From: Rhipicephalus microplus | Lineage: Eukaryota; Arthropoda; Arachnida; Ixodida; Ixodidae | Reading direction: 5' to 3' | NCBI RefSeq assembly: GCF_043290135.1 | Contig: NC_134705.1 | Location: 100,752,239 to 100,816,238, forward strand | DNA: 64,000 nucleotides | In this document: positions 1 to 11,800 of the stretch, piece after piece | Layout of the letters: each line of letters begins with the position of its first letter | Numbering within the stretch: position 1 is the stretch's first letter | Made by a program: the position numbers and the translations under genes | The notes under the pieces: model-generated | What the model was told of the DNA's origin: nothing | The model's database searches: none | The model's input: only the letters and a program-made list of their open reading frames with translations

Positions 1-2976
1 AATGTTGGGCGTCTGCTTAATGCAATCTAAGTAATGTCGTATTCACACGAAAAACTATCTTTTTTATTTGCAGGTAGAGAAATGGCAAAACAGCCATAGC
101 AATACAAAGCAATTGTTTCACCTTTTCTACTGCTAATTTTAGCCATCGACAGTGAAGATAAATATTCTTTATTTCTGCTCAAAGCAAACGCTATTGCAGA
201 CATTCTCTGCTGAAGTATCTGCTGGAAAAATAGCGATTACACAATAGCTCATAACTCTCATTTTTAATTACTTTACCTATCAAAATCAACATGATCTAAT
301 TGCCCTGCCACAGAAATAACAATAACTCTAAGGGAATAAACGCAAGCACAACTGACAAATTATCGCAGTACAAAGAGCTAACCTAAAGCTGTATTTGAAA
401 GTGGCACCCCTGTAACATGCACATACTGCAACTGCAAGGGACATGATTTTCTCCTTGAATTGCGCTTGTTCACTAAAGGGGCAGGCTAGCTCGATAAGAC
501 GGTCGGAATAAACATGAATAAACGTGTAGGTACATACGGGGTGGGCCACACTAACCTTCCCACCGGATGTAGTACATGCAACTGCCGCGCGCGTTTCTCT
601 ATCAACTTTGCTGTATTTGGTGTACAGCCACAAAGCCTGTCAGCAATTCTCAGTACAGACTGCGCTTTATTGTTCGAGGATCTTCGCTATCGGAGTAGAT
701 CGTTCAGCTAAGCTCGTGTGCAAGATGGGAACAGACAAGCTTATTCCAGAGCTGAAGCGTTCGGCAACGATACATTCGAAGCTTTGATAGCACAAGTATG
801 AAAACTGACGATCTTGTCTCTTGGCAGTTTTTTTTACGACCGTCGTTCTGTGCGCCGGTATCAGTGCACATTGAGCGCTTCTTGGTGTATTTCAAGTTTC
901 TCGTTCGCGCCGACAAGTTCCACCAAATAAAGACGCCCACTGCTTTGTTCGTCAACGTCACGAAACCTAAAAAGCTAACTGCCGGAGCACAAATGAAGCG
1001 CAATTTCTTACCGGTACTACGAAATAACGTAAATTCAGCAGCAGTGACACTATAGCGTATATAACTCAACAAACAACATTCGTGCAATCACGCTGCTAAG
1101 TGGTAGGGATTACAATTGGTGTCTTTTCTGTTGAAGCCAGCTGAAATCAGGTGAAGCCGTCAGGCTGTTAAGAAAGAAATGTGCCGGGCATGTTACTTAC
1201 ACAGAACATGATTTTGTTTAATAGCACTAATCGAAGTCAAACCTAAGCTCGACCGTACCGTTCATCACACTGCCCGAAGTAAAAATTAAGCGGGAGATCC
1301 TTCGTTCTTGGAACTGCAAGGTATATGTACACTGGGTAGCGTCGATTCCATAGAAGCCCGTTTACCAGTAGTCGGCGGTTCGTCGTCATCGTCGCCATCT
1401 ACGTGAGGAGAGGGCAACTACGAGCAAAAAAATAAAATAAAAATTAAAATGTGACGTTACAACCGAAAGCAGTAGCGACGTCACGCATTTGCCCTAAATG
1501 GTGACAAATTGAAATATTTCGTAATTGCCGACCGTGGGCGTGCCGTTATTAATACACGATGTTAATGTGCCTTGTGCCTGGCTAATTGCACTCGAGAAAA
1601 AAAAACAGACTGAGGAAGCAAGGTTTTTTATTAGCTAAAGACGTCCTTACAATATGCACAAAAACTTTGCATAGGCAATTGTGAGAAAACTGCTCACGAT
1701 CAAAAGAGCACAATAGTTGAACAACTCACGTCGCATTATCGTCGAAAACCACTGCAGCGAGACAGCAGCTTCGAAAATAGAGCTTTGGCAGCCGTGGAGT
1801 ATTATCGTCTCCTTGCTTAGCGTGTCTTGTTCACCGTCAACAAAGGTGAGGGCACACCAGCCATGCGCCAGTGAAAGCAGTTGGCAGTCACAGGAGCGGC
1901 TACGTACACATTCTGTGAGCACGTTTAGCTCTGGAATGTCACGGCAGTAAATAGCGCATAAGAAATAAGTTAACTACTGATGGAACGCACCAAACCACCA
2001 CGGAAAAGTGAGCAATGCCTCATTGACCTGGCAATGCGCCGAACCAAAGAACACGCCGTACTAAACGCAAGCTTTGCTAGAAGGTTGCCTGGATACGCCC
2101 CCGTCCGCATTTATGGCACTCGACGTAAAATTGGGGCAATTAATCTTTTGGCCAGATGTTAGATGTATCGTAAAGAATGTTAGTAGTTAATCTGGACATG
2201 TATAAAATTATGACAATTTGAAGAAAAAGTCCTATTAGGTTTTTAGTTTTAGCTGTTTGTTTCATCCTCATCTAGGCGCGCTTAAATCTTCGGCGGACAT
2301 AATGCCTGTGGCAATAGGTTTCTGGCACTTTTTGTTACAAGCTTCACGACCCATGTAGTTTGACCATGGAAGCTGCTTGACCGGCGTGCCATTATATGAA
2401 GCCTTATGCGGTGTTTTGTTTGTTTGTTTCTGCGGCTGACTTAAGATGGGATGGATGGCCTTGTATACAGTGAAGTGTATTTTCCCACTTGCAATTTTAT
2501 ACATAAATCTTCATTTTCCATTTAAATATCTACATGTGCAATGTGTTGGGTGGGCCACGGTGATAAAGTGGCAACAGTCCGAGAAGTCGTGGTTGCATTC
2601 CTGGCCGCGTCAGTTGCGCCAAGAGAGTCGAAAGCCTAAGACGCCCATGCAACTTTTGGGTGTACGCACATTGTTAGATGCAAGAGTAGCGTTCAAGTAA
2701 GTGTACGTTCTAACACCTCCTGTGGCCGACATTTTTGAAGCCCTTCATTGCGACACTTCATATTGACATGGTGAATGTGGGAGGCGTTTTAATTGTGCTT
2801 CCTCCTGTGAGCGTAAAGCGAAAGCTCGAGTGAAGCGCTTTCTCGGGCTCAACGGGGTACTTATAAAACTTACCGAAGTCTGCCGCGCATTGGAAAACAC
2901 GGCCAGCGAACATGAAGGGAATCCTTGGCAGATGGTCAGCACACCCGTAAGTCATGCACTCACAGAGCATATTTCG
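1..2976. other. Stretch without a recognised gene
   Basis: Both strands were read and only short open frames occur, none with a motif I know. A minus-strand frame at 2758-2970 contains a donor-like GTAAGT and an acceptor-like CTCACAG, but the translation resembles nothing recognised. There is no clear repeat in this part. Confidence 0.5.
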
Positions 2977-2978
2977 TC

Positions 2979-3095
2979 ATGAATGCATATGTTCCGCCAC
3001 TTTTCTATACGCCGCCTTTCTCTCCAAAACATGCTCTTCAAATAGCATGTGCATGAGCTGGATCGAGACAGTAAAGCAAGGTGAAACGAAGATAT
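2979..3095 (-). pseudogene. Possible C-terminal remnant of secreted-family gene A, cut off by a retrotransposon
   Basis: The gypsy element at 3096-8380 inserted into older DNA. Reading the minus strand across the empty site continues downstream of pseudogene A into a short frame that ends with TGA at 2977-2979. Its last 25 or so residues, including the string LFEEHVLERKAAYRKVAEHM, are helical and charged, and lie where the amphipathic tails of genes B, C and D lie. Direct similarity is weak and the intervening 50 bases are not in frame, so this is a positional guess. Confidence 0.2.
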
Positions 3096-3231
3096 TGTAA
3101 CAGACTAGAAAAAGGTAGAGAAGAGAAGCAGAGGAAGACGAACAGTCTTGGCACGATCGCAGTGTGCTGCCGCAAACGACCATCGTTCACCTCCTGTAAA
3201 TAAAACCATCTTATCACAGCTCGCTGTTACA
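3096..3231 (+). repeat. 5' LTR of gypsy element 1
   Basis: This 136-bp repeat starts TGTAACAGAC, ends CTGTTACA, and is nearly identical to 8245-8380. It is short for a gypsy LTR. A TAAATAAAACC string near its end holds an AATAAA polyadenylation signal; the matching base in the 3' LTR is mutated (TAAATGAAACC). Confidence 0.93.
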
Positions 3232-3235
3232 GTTG

Positions 3236-3255
3236 TGGTGGACGTGCTGGGTAAT
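3236..3255 (+). promoter_or_regulatory. Candidate primer binding site of gypsy element 1
   Basis: Four bases after the 5' LTR the sequence reads TGGTGGACGTGCTGGG, with two possible TGG starts (3236 and 3239) that could pair with a tRNA 3' CCA end. I could not match the rest to a specific tRNA from memory, so the site is placed by position only. Confidence 0.35.
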
Positions 3256-3342
3256 CGACACCCGAAGACGGAAGGTGAACCGCAAGTTCTTCGACGTAGC
3301 CGTCGCATTGCTGGACTTCCACCGAATTCATCTGGTCTGGAC

Positions 3343-4686
3343 ATGTCCCACAACGCAAATGAACACCGACCCCTCTCGACTTCTGCGCCGACCAGTTCGG
3401 CTCCACAACCGAGAGATGCTCGTCCCTTTGCCGGCAGACCAGATGAAGACGTCGAGGTTTGGCTCATCCAGTACAAATGGGTGAGCGCCGCTAACAAATG
3501 GGATGCCGCTTCTCAGCTTTTGTACGTCGCGTTCTTTCTGACGGATACTGCATTAATGTGGTACGAGAATTGGGAGGAAACGCTAACGACGTGGGACATA
3601 TTTGTTTCTGAAATCAAAGAGCGTTTCGGCGACCCAACAACGATAAAGAAAAGAGCAGAACAGACGCTAATGCAACGCGCTCAAGTGCCAGGTGAAACTT
3701 GCACGACCTACATTGAGGAAGTCATAAAGCTATGTAGGACCATTGACTCCGGAATGTCTGAGGAAGACAAAGTCGGGCACATTCTAAAAGGAATTGCCGA
3801 GGATGTTTACAGTTTCCTCATCGCGAAAGACTCCTTGACATCTGTCACCGATGTCATTTGTCATTGCCGCAATTTTGAGGAACTAAAGACGAGGCGCATC
3901 ACACCAAAGTTCGGCAGGCTACCCAATGTGACGACCATCGCGAGCATAGACAGCAACCAGGCGCTTGATCTTGCAACAACAATCCGGCAGATTGTACGTA
4001 AAGAACTCGGCCTGTACGCGCAAGTGGCAAACCGCCCAAGCACTCATCCTCCCTATCAGCCACCAGAGTTTGAGCGAAACGTTGCTTCATTCTCCTCGCA
4101 CCAAGTGGCGAAGGGCTTTGAGGAATCTGATGCAACACCTCAGTATCAGCCACGTCTATACGATAGAAGCCCTGCCTATGACGCACAATCACGACGAGCA
4201 CAGCCACATTCTTATACTCAGGGTTCTCAGCCGGACTACGTCCCGCTGCGGCAAGGACAGTACCAACCCTACTACCAAGATGTAACTTACGACGAATACA
4301 ATGAATTCCAGAGAGTGGCAGAAACCCGTTCTTCGCGTGATAACGAACTTCCTCGCCGACAGCAGCGGCCCAGGATTCGTTCCATTCAGTATAGTATAAA
4401 CCGTGACCCTCCCGTGTGCTACAACTGGGGTTTCACTGGGCATATTTCTCGGTATTGCCGCCAACAACGACGCCAATCACGAAGGACACCAGCCATGTCT
4501 TCACCCCCAAGACCCGGTGCTTCATATGACCTGCGGACAACCGACTTGTTTCCGAAGGACAGTTTTTTGCGCGAGACCAGACGCAGTGATTCACCAGCAT
4601 CCGAGCGGAGTTTGACACCACCATCCAACCGTTCTCGTCGCTCGCCGTCTCCTCTGCGTCGTTCTTCTCCGCCGCCGGGAAACTAG
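3343..4686 (+). CDS. gag: Gag protein of gypsy element 1
   Basis: This is the structural protein that packs retrotransposon RNA. The frame is open from inside the LTR, but the ATG at 3343 is the first one after the LTR and primer site that gives a sensible start. The middle holds a retrotransposon gag domain (string ALMWYENWEE, then a helical part with SEIKERFGDP). The C-terminal part is rich in Pro, Arg, Ser and Gln. A single zinc knuckle near codon 360 reads C-Y-N-W-G-F-T-G-H-I-S-R-Y-C, where the second cysteine of the CX2CX4HX4C pattern is Trp (TGG). That should weaken zinc binding. The stop TAG is at 4684-4686, directly after a slippery heptamer, so translation probably continues into pol by -1 slippage. 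Confidence 0.85.
   Translation: MSHNANEHRPLSTSAPTSSAPQPRDARPFAGRPDEDVEVWLIQYKWVSAANKWDAASQLLYVAFFLTDTALMWYENWEETLTTWDIFVSEIKERFGDPTTIKKRAEQTLMQRAQVPGETCTTYIEEVIKLCRTIDSGMSEEDKVGHILKGIAEDVYSFLIAKDSLTSVTDVICHCRNFEELKTRRITPKFGRLPNVTTIASIDSNQALDLATTIRQIVRKELGLYAQVANRPSTHPPYQPPEFERNVASFSSHQVAKGFEESDATPQYQPRLYDRSPAYDAQSRRAQPHSYTQGSQPDYVPLRQGQYQPYYQDVTYDEYNEFQRVAETRSSRDNELPRRQQRPRIRSIQYSINRDPPVCYNWGFTGHISRYCRQQRRQSRRTPAMSSPPRPGASYDLRTTDLFPKDSFLRETRRSDSPASERSLTPPSNRSRRSPSPLRRSSPPPGN
4677..4683 (+). promoter_or_regulatory. -1 ribosomal frameshift slippery site between gag and pol
   Basis: The bases GGGAAAC are phased in gag as G GGA AAC and are followed at once by the gag stop TAG. This fits the X XXY YYZ rule. 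Slipping back one base gives GGG AAA, and that frame (position mod 3 = 0) is exactly the frame of protease and pol. The pol frame is open upstream of the site as well. The same heptamer is known from other -1 frameshift systems. The GC-rich stretch just downstream (4687-4730) could form the stimulating structure, but I did not fold it. Confidence 0.8.
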
Positions 4687-7600
4687 CATCCGCGGCCAAT
4701 GGAGGTGAGGTCGCCGGACGGTCTTTTCAAGATATACCTCTGCCTATTGTTATGATCAAAAACAAAGTGAATGTGTTGATTGATGGAATACCGACGATGG
4801 CATTAGTTGACACTGGGGCGACTGTGTCTGTGATGAGCCTCGCCTTCAGAAACCGCTTAGGTCGCAAAGTTATGTTTTCATGGAACGATACAATCACCTT
4901 TCGTGGTGTAGGCGGCGAGTGGCTTAATCCTCTTGGTGTATGTGCTGTCAGTGTTTCATTGGCTGGAAAAGTATTTGTATCGGAATTTCTGGTTCTATCT
5001 CGTTGTTCGCACGATGTCATTCTTGGTATCGATTTCCTAGAGCAATGCGGTGCTTCCGTTGACTGTGGTAGTGGGGAAATATCACTAAACAATTTGTTTC
5101 TATCGTCGCTTTCCGAAGAAGACTACCGTGGCGAAGACAGGAACACACTTAGTGTGATTGATGAAGTGATAGCACCATCTTGGTTCCTGACACCCGTTCG
5201 AGTCTCTTCCACAGTGGTTGATGATGCTTGTGTTGACCTCGTAGTGGGGCCTCTGCTCAAGAACTGTTTTAAGAAGGACATACTTGTGCCTTGTTCTGTT
5301 GTGTGCATGACAAAAGGAGTAGCAACATTGTGGACGCTGAACTGTTCTGCCACGCCGGTTGTGCTTCCTCGCGGGATGAAGATAGCTCTCTTTGATGAAG
5401 CCTCATGCAACTCGATAGCAGCAATAGCTACGGACCTCCATACCTCTACCTCTGCTTGTGATATTCGCCATAATGAAGATCTAATGCTCGCTATGATCAG
5501 CAAGACTCTCAGTACGACGAAACGGCAAGCGCTGGTGCAGGTCCTTTCACGGCATGTTACTGCTTTCTACTTCAAACATATAGATGCACCCCTTCAGTTG
5601 CCCTCGTCCCGCGCTCGTCACAGAATAGACACTGGCTCTGCGCATCCCATCCGCCTAAAGCCCTACCGAGTGTCATCATCTGAGCGCAAAGTTATCGCCT
5701 AACAAGTAAAGGACATGCTGAACAAAGGGGTCGTGCAAGAGTCGTCCAGCCCGTGGGCAGCCCCGGTAATTCTTGTCAGGAAAAAGGATGGTTCCTGGAG
5801 ATTCTGCGTAGATTACAGGCGTCTAAACACTGTGACGAAGAACGATGTATAGCCCTTACCACGGATTGATGACGTCATTGATTGCTTGCATGCCGCTTCC
5901 TATTTTTCAACGCTTGATTTGCGGTCAGGTTATTGGCAAATACCTATGAAACCCGGCGACAAAGAAAAGACTGCTTTCATAACTCCAAATGGCTTATTTG
6001 AATTTAATGTCATGCCTTTTGGCCTTTGTAATGCTCCAGCCACCTTTGAAAGATTTATGGACACAGTATTACGTGGTCTAAAATGGGAGATATGCATGCG
6101 CTACCTTGATGATGTGGTGATCTTTGGCCGTACGTTTGAGGAACATAACAACCATCTCAGTCTTGTTTTCGACTGCATCGAAAAAGCCGGGCTGGTTTTG
6201 AATTCTAAAAAATGTCGCTTTGGCGAACGTCAAACTCTCGTGCTGGGGCACTTGGTCGACAAGGATGGCGTCAGACCCGATCCTCGCAAGATAGAAGTAG
6301 TGAGCTCTTTTAAATCACCGCAGTCCGCACGAGAACTTCGCTCACTTGTCAGCCTATGCTCATATTTTCATCGTTTTGTTCCACGATTTGCGGAGATCGT
6401 GTATCCGCTGACAAACGTCTTGCGACAGGATGCAACCTTCAACTGGACACCAGAGTGTGACGCCGCATTCTCACAACTTAAGTTTGTACTAACGTCAGCA
6501 CCACTGTTGCGTCACTTCGATCCATCTTGCCCGACTGAGGTCCACACGGACGCTAGTGGTATCGGTGTAGGCGCGGTGCTTGTACAACGTCACAATGGCG
6601 CAGAGCATGTCGTGGCATATGCCAGCCGTTGCCTGAGCAAACCAGAACGCAATTACACAGTTACGGAACAGGAATGTCTGGCAGCTGTTTTCGCTGTACA
6701 GAAGTTTCGTTGTTATCTTTACGGGAGGCCATTTAAGATAATTACCGATCACCATTCGTTATGCTGGCTGGTCGGTTTGCGTGACCCCTCTGGCCGCCTC
6801 GCACGTTGGGCGCTGCGACTTCAGGAATACGACTTTACGGTGTCGTACAAGAGTGGCCGTCGTCACGCTGACGCAGACTGCTTCTCCCGGATTCCTCTTG
6901 CGACTACTGACTGCGATGCTGAGAATTTTGACGGCTGCCTTGCTGCTGTTACAAGCACGTTCCCCAACGGGGCTGATTTCCAGAGAGAACAACGCAACAA
7001 TCTCAACTTGGATCCTCTTTTTGCCGCCGCACGTGCCTCCCAACACAGCGGTCGCTTTACTGTTCGAGACAAGTTGCTCTATAAAACTAACTACTCCAGA
7101 CCTGGAGCACGTTTTCTTCTAGTTGTCCCCGAGAGCCTTCGCTCCGAAGTTCTACGTGCCATGCATGACGATGCGACTTCCGGTCACTTCGGCTTCATTA
7201 CAACGCTGAACCGCACGCAGGAACGCTTTTACTGGCCCAAGATGTACGAAACGACGAAGCGTTACGTCGCTAGCTGCCAGACGTGCCAACATCACAAGCG
7301 CCCGGCCAACGCTACACCAGGTCCCCTTCAGCCAATAACACCACAGAGCACACCTTTTGAACAAGTATGAATTGACATTATGGGTCCATTTCCGTTATCT
7401 AACAATAAGAAGCGTTGGATAATCGTCTGCGTAGATCATCTTACGCGGTATGCCGAAACCGCAGCTATTCCATCTTCTACCGCTGCATCCGTGGCGGACT
7501 TTTTGCTTCACTCCGTGGTCCTTCGCCATGGCCCACCGCGTGTTATTATCAGCGACCGTGGCCGCCAGTTCACTGCTGATGCCGTTGAAGAATTACTACG

Positions 7601-8210
7601 CATGTGCACGACACAGTTCCGTCATTCCACACCGTATCACCCACAGACGAATGGCCTCGTTGAACGGACAAACAGAACGCTGACCAACATGCTTGCCATG
7701 TACGTTTCTTCCAATCATAAGAACTGGGATGAAGTGCTGCCTTTTATCACGTTCGCGTACAACACGGGAAAACATGAAACAACGAACTTCAGCCCATTTT
7801 ATCTGTTGTACGCAAGGTTGCCAATGAGCCCTCTAGACACTTTCTTACCCTTCATTCTACACAATGACGACTCTGTATCAAACACCCTGTGCCTCGCGGA
7901 AGAAGCCCGTCGAATCGCTCGTCTTCGTACTCTAGCCTCTCAACGTCGTTCGAAGGAACGATACGATGACCGTCACGAACCGGTTTTATTGGAAAAAGAT
8001 GACTTGGTGTTACTTTGGACACCGCAACGCAAGCGTGGATTGTGTCAAAAGCTTCTGTCACGATATTCAGGCCCATTTGTAGTTTTGGAGCGTCTAAGCC
8101 AGCTCACTTACGTAATAGCTCGTCTTTTGTCCAGTGATCGATGATCGAGCAGAACGCAGCTCACTCACGTTGCTCGCCTGAAACCTTTCTACCCTCCTTG
8201 TGCATCATAA
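4677..8210 (+). pseudogene. pol: Pol polyprotein of gypsy element 1 (PR-RT-RNase H-IN) with four nonsense codons
   Basis: One frame runs from the slippery site to a natural TAA at 8208-8210. Protease carries V-D-T-G-A at about 4806-4820 and I-L-G-I-D-F-L further on. Reverse transcriptase carries FVCD-like FCVDYRRLN, the string FGLCNAPATF and the catalytic Y-L-D-D at 6102-6113. RNase H shows HTDAS and TDHHSL. Integrase has an HHCC finger ending CQTCQHHK, then D (7374), D in ISDRGRQF and E in LVERTNRT, and a GPF/Y-like SGPFVV near the end. Stops lie at 5700-5702, 5850-5852, 7368-7370 and 8142-8144. Each is a single codon inside an otherwise conserved string (for example Tyr before PLPRIDD, Trp before IDIMGP). 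The copy cannot make full Pol, but no indel is present. Confidence 0.92.
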
Positions 8211-8237
8211 CTCGCCCTACGGGCTTCGTCTACTTGC

Positions 8238-8244
8238 GGGGGAA
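8238..8244 (+). promoter_or_regulatory. Polypurine tract of gypsy element 1
   Basis: The purine run GGGGGAA directly touches the 3' LTR, the usual place for priming plus-strand DNA synthesis. Confidence 0.7.
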
Positions 8245-8380
8245 TGTAACAGACTAGAAAAAGGTAGAGAAGAGAAGCAGAGGAAGACGAAGAGTCTTGG
8301 CACGATCGCAGTGTGCTGCCGCAAACGACCATCGTTCACCTCCTGTAAATGAAACCAACTTATCACAGCTTGCTGTTACA
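8245..8380 (+). repeat. 3' LTR of gypsy element 1
   Basis: A 136-bp copy of 3096-3231 with about four single-base differences. It ends TGTTACA and is followed by ATAT, matching the ATAT before the left LTR. Confidence 0.93.
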
Positions 8381-8439
8381 ATATGTTGCTCACCCTCTAT
8401 TTTCTAAGTGTTAAAGATTAAGGTGCATGTCAGCCCTAG

Positions 8440-8889
8440 ATAACAGTGGCTGCCCTCACTCCACTTCCGGCGCCATTGATATATAGGTGAGTTTCTAAGA
8501 CGATGTACAGCACAATCGGTCCTTCGTAAACGAGAGTGGCACCTTGGTTCAAACCAGAAGCTTCAACGCGTAAGACGAGCGTGACGCGTGCAAGCTTTGT
8601 GTGCTAATTCATCGAGCCTTCTTGACCCGAACACGCTGTCCAGGGCAGGGTCAACATGGTGTCGCCCCGGTTGAGGACGTCCATGCTGATTAGACGGGTT
8701 CCGTTGACGCAGTAAGAATAGATCAGTCCAAACGGCTGAATCTTCTCAAGGCCAGTTATAGTTATAGTTCTGGTTTCGAGGCCATTGAAGACCCTCCGAA
8801 ATCCCCGATCATCGGGCGTGTGGTACTGTGGCAGACGACCAAGGACATTTATCACAGCGTCGTCCAAATCAATTCCACTGAAATCACAG
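8440..8889 (-). pseudogene. Gene A: broken member of the three-cysteine secreted family
   Basis: Read on the minus strand, the exon begins after an acceptor (TTTTTATACAAG) near 8890 with C-D-F-S-G-I-D-L-D-D. It holds the string SYCVNGTR and the PW-x-x-C box LPWTACSG, all shared with genes B, C and D. A TAG at 8604-8606 cuts the frame, yet homology continues past it (LVYEGPIV matches FYEGPATP of gene B, NGAGSG matches TGAGKP). A second stop lies at 8437-8439. The acceptor phase does not fit the phase-1 first exons of B and C, another sign of decay. A gypsy element sits just downstream at 3096-8380. The function would be that of the family: a small secreted protein of unknown role. No matching first exon was found with certainty. 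Confidence 0.75.
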
Positions 8890-11800
8890 CTTGTATAAAA
8901 AAAGCACGTTAGTGTTATCCACCAGTAGTTTTTACTCAATTTTTTGGGGGGAGGGGGGTTCGTTCAAGCAGTAGAAGTTAAATTTCACGTTACTAAAGAA
9001 CTGTAAAATTCAAATATGTATTTTTTGAGAAGCTTCTCAATGACCACCACAATGAGGTTATTACTGCATATCAGATAATAAGGCCGGGGTTCCACGTCCA
9101 TTAAAAGGAAGGCTGGTTAGGAAAACATACTTCTTGTTTGCAGAATTTCAAGGCCATTCTGTTTTATGGCCTTCTGTTTTGCGGCCAAATAAATGTTTTA
9201 AATAAAACATTTATTTTGTTATGGCAGTGAGGAATGTCTTTCTTTTTGTTGTTTTACTGACTGAGAAAAGCCCTTGAACTGTTTTTATTTTTATTTGATT
9301 TATTGATATATATACAACAAAAATGTTGCGGGAGACCAAAGCTGGTGTTCTGGTTACCCAACATCTATTGCAGCATATATGGTGGTAACGAACAAAACAA
9401 AACAAGGAAATAAATGCACAAGTTATGTCTTACCCATGACTACGTTCCCCTCAAGAATGAGGAATGCTTGTATACACAATATAAGGGAACATTGAAAAAA
9501 CTATTTTGCTCGAAGAACAAGTTCATGGTAACAATAATGTCCTGAAACATCTCCGTAGTTCTTTAAATGAGCTTTCCGAAATGTTAAAAAGCTGCTCTTT
9601 GCTAAATCTATTTAGCAAAGGTGGAAGCATGAACCAAAGTATTTGTTGATCGTAAATAGTGCAACATTTCTTTATTTGCCATTATTCTGATATGCGTGTG
9701 TTATAATTCATAGGGTGGACAATAATCCAGCTAGTGTTTGTAGAATAATACTTTCTTTCTTTAGGCTAGATTTTTACCAACGACATGGATTATACTTAAA
9801 GATGGACTTCACCATAACAATCTTGTAGTTATCAAGAGGTCAGAAGTATATGCGAGGTACGAGGTTACACTGTATTCTAACATGACAAGGGTTCTAGCCC
9901 ACTTACCGATAAACTACGTGGCAAATCAGGAGTGTTAGCAGTCGTACTTTAGTTTTTACAAGCAAATATGTCTTTGGCACTTGTTTTCGTACGCGATGGC
10001 CACACCATAAGATGCCATCACTACAAGAGCAGCCAAGCTCCTTCGAAGAGCTATGTTTGTCTGCAACAAAGGAAACAGGATGGTCATGAAGAGCTTTTGT
10101 TTACTCGAGTTTTCTTATTTTACTTACGAATAGTGCAGTCCTGGTTTGAAGCTGTAGTAGTGCAGTAAAAGAAATTATTTACTGAACCTCCACATCCATG
10201 CGTCGTACTCCATTCATAAATAAATGTATTTTGCAAATTGTTCCAAGCTTCCCCTATACTTGACTACAGAGAAGCTCAGGTCTATACTGGAATCTCGTGC
10301 GCCCAGGTGTCTATATTCGAGAACATGGGTTGTGTTTGGTGAAACTTTTATTTGCTGAGCTGAATCGTTCATGACCAAGAGTGGTAGCATGGAATACTTA
10401 ATTGAATCCTTTACACTTCAGAATTCTCTTGTGCATCGGTATTTATTCTACTTATTGTACACAGCACCCAACACCAGATTGTTTCAGAAGAAATATTTTC
10501 CGAGTCACGTGACCAGGAATACATCTGCCTCACGTGACCTGAAACACGTGACCTGAAACATCTGTCTCCATGGCAAACTACGTTTAGTGACTGTGTCAAG
10601 GAGAACGCGTATTGGAGTATTCTAATGGAGAGCTACTTATGTATATGATTTACTGCAGGGGGTACACAGCGCTCAGGGGTACTCAGCACTTCACTGTGTT
10701 CTTTTTATAACCATGAGATGCTGCGAAGGGGTCCCTTTGAATTCAATCATCCAGCTCGTTTTTCGCCAAAGTTACGATTGTCACGTGCTTACGACCATAC
10801 TACCTGTTCTTAGCACTACAGGACTTGGTCTCCCGTGCGAGCGCGCGTATTAGGGAGGATGACCGTTTGTACATACGACCTGTGCTGAAGACAAAAGATA
10901 TACATAAAATCACGCCGAAGTACTCAGCGTAAGAAAGTCACTTCGCTCGTTGCGAGAACACGTTTGCGATGTGAGTGGGCTGCTATCTTGAAGGACCGAA
11001 GCAAAGGCTAGATGGTTGAGCATAGGCGACACTTGCAGCGCGCTGCGCGAGCCAAGGGAAGTAACAACTCTGACATCTGTTAGTTCACGCTCGTGCTGTG
11101 TATAACCCTGTACTAGTTTCATGCAGCGTGCTACAAGTGTCGAGCTGTGACAGTTGTCAGTTCACGCTTGTCTTGTATTTGTTTTTGCGTGCGCCTCCAG
11201 TGCTTGAGCTGCGGGCTGTATGTTTTGAGTTCAGGGCCCATCTCGGTGAGGCATTCCAGTTTGCCGCTGTTGTGATCATCGCTTCAGCCTTGCGGCAAAC
11301 TATGATATTTTAAGCAGTCAGAAACTATGACGCAAGCATCAAACTGAATCTGACTGATGATGGTTCATGCCAGCATAACACACCCAAAAGGAAGCCGAAT
11401 GAGCAAGCAAATTATCAGCTACAATGAAAAGATTGGTGTCTTATATGAAGGGCGCATTTCTAGCATTGTCAACAAAATTCTGTAGCTTGAAAGTGCAGAA
11501 GATGCACTCGGTATTTTTTGTTCTTAATGGTCATGATCGTTAATGAGAAGGATGTGACAAGCGGCATGAGAAAATATTTTAGTACACTAAACACTTTCAC
11601 GTTCATTTATCGGGCACATTGTACGGTATGATGTTATAGTAGGCTTATTAAACTCTACGCTTACACATTATTCTTCTCAGTTCCGACAGAAAGGGGAACA
11701 CTTTCATTCTTATAATAAAGTGATACCAATCGTAGAATAAAACAATTCTTAATTTCTTCAAAGACGAAAATTGCTGAAGCTTCTTAAATATCACATGTCA

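Larger units (their letters stand above)
3096..8380 (+). mobile_element. Ty3/gypsy LTR retrotransposon (element 1), complete but with stop codons in pol
   Basis: Two 136-bp direct repeats that begin TGTAAC and end GTTACA bound the element. ATAT precedes the left LTR and follows the right LTR, which fits a 4-bp target duplication. Inside, in order, are gag, protease, reverse transcriptase, RNase H, an integrase zinc finger and an integrase core, the Ty3/gypsy order. Gag and pol are in different frames (-1), joined at a G GGA AAC slippery site. Pol carries four isolated nonsense codons and no frameshift. The LTRs differ at about four positions in 136, so insertion was fairly recent. The element split the 3' part of pseudogene A, which lies on the other strand. 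Confidence 0.93.
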
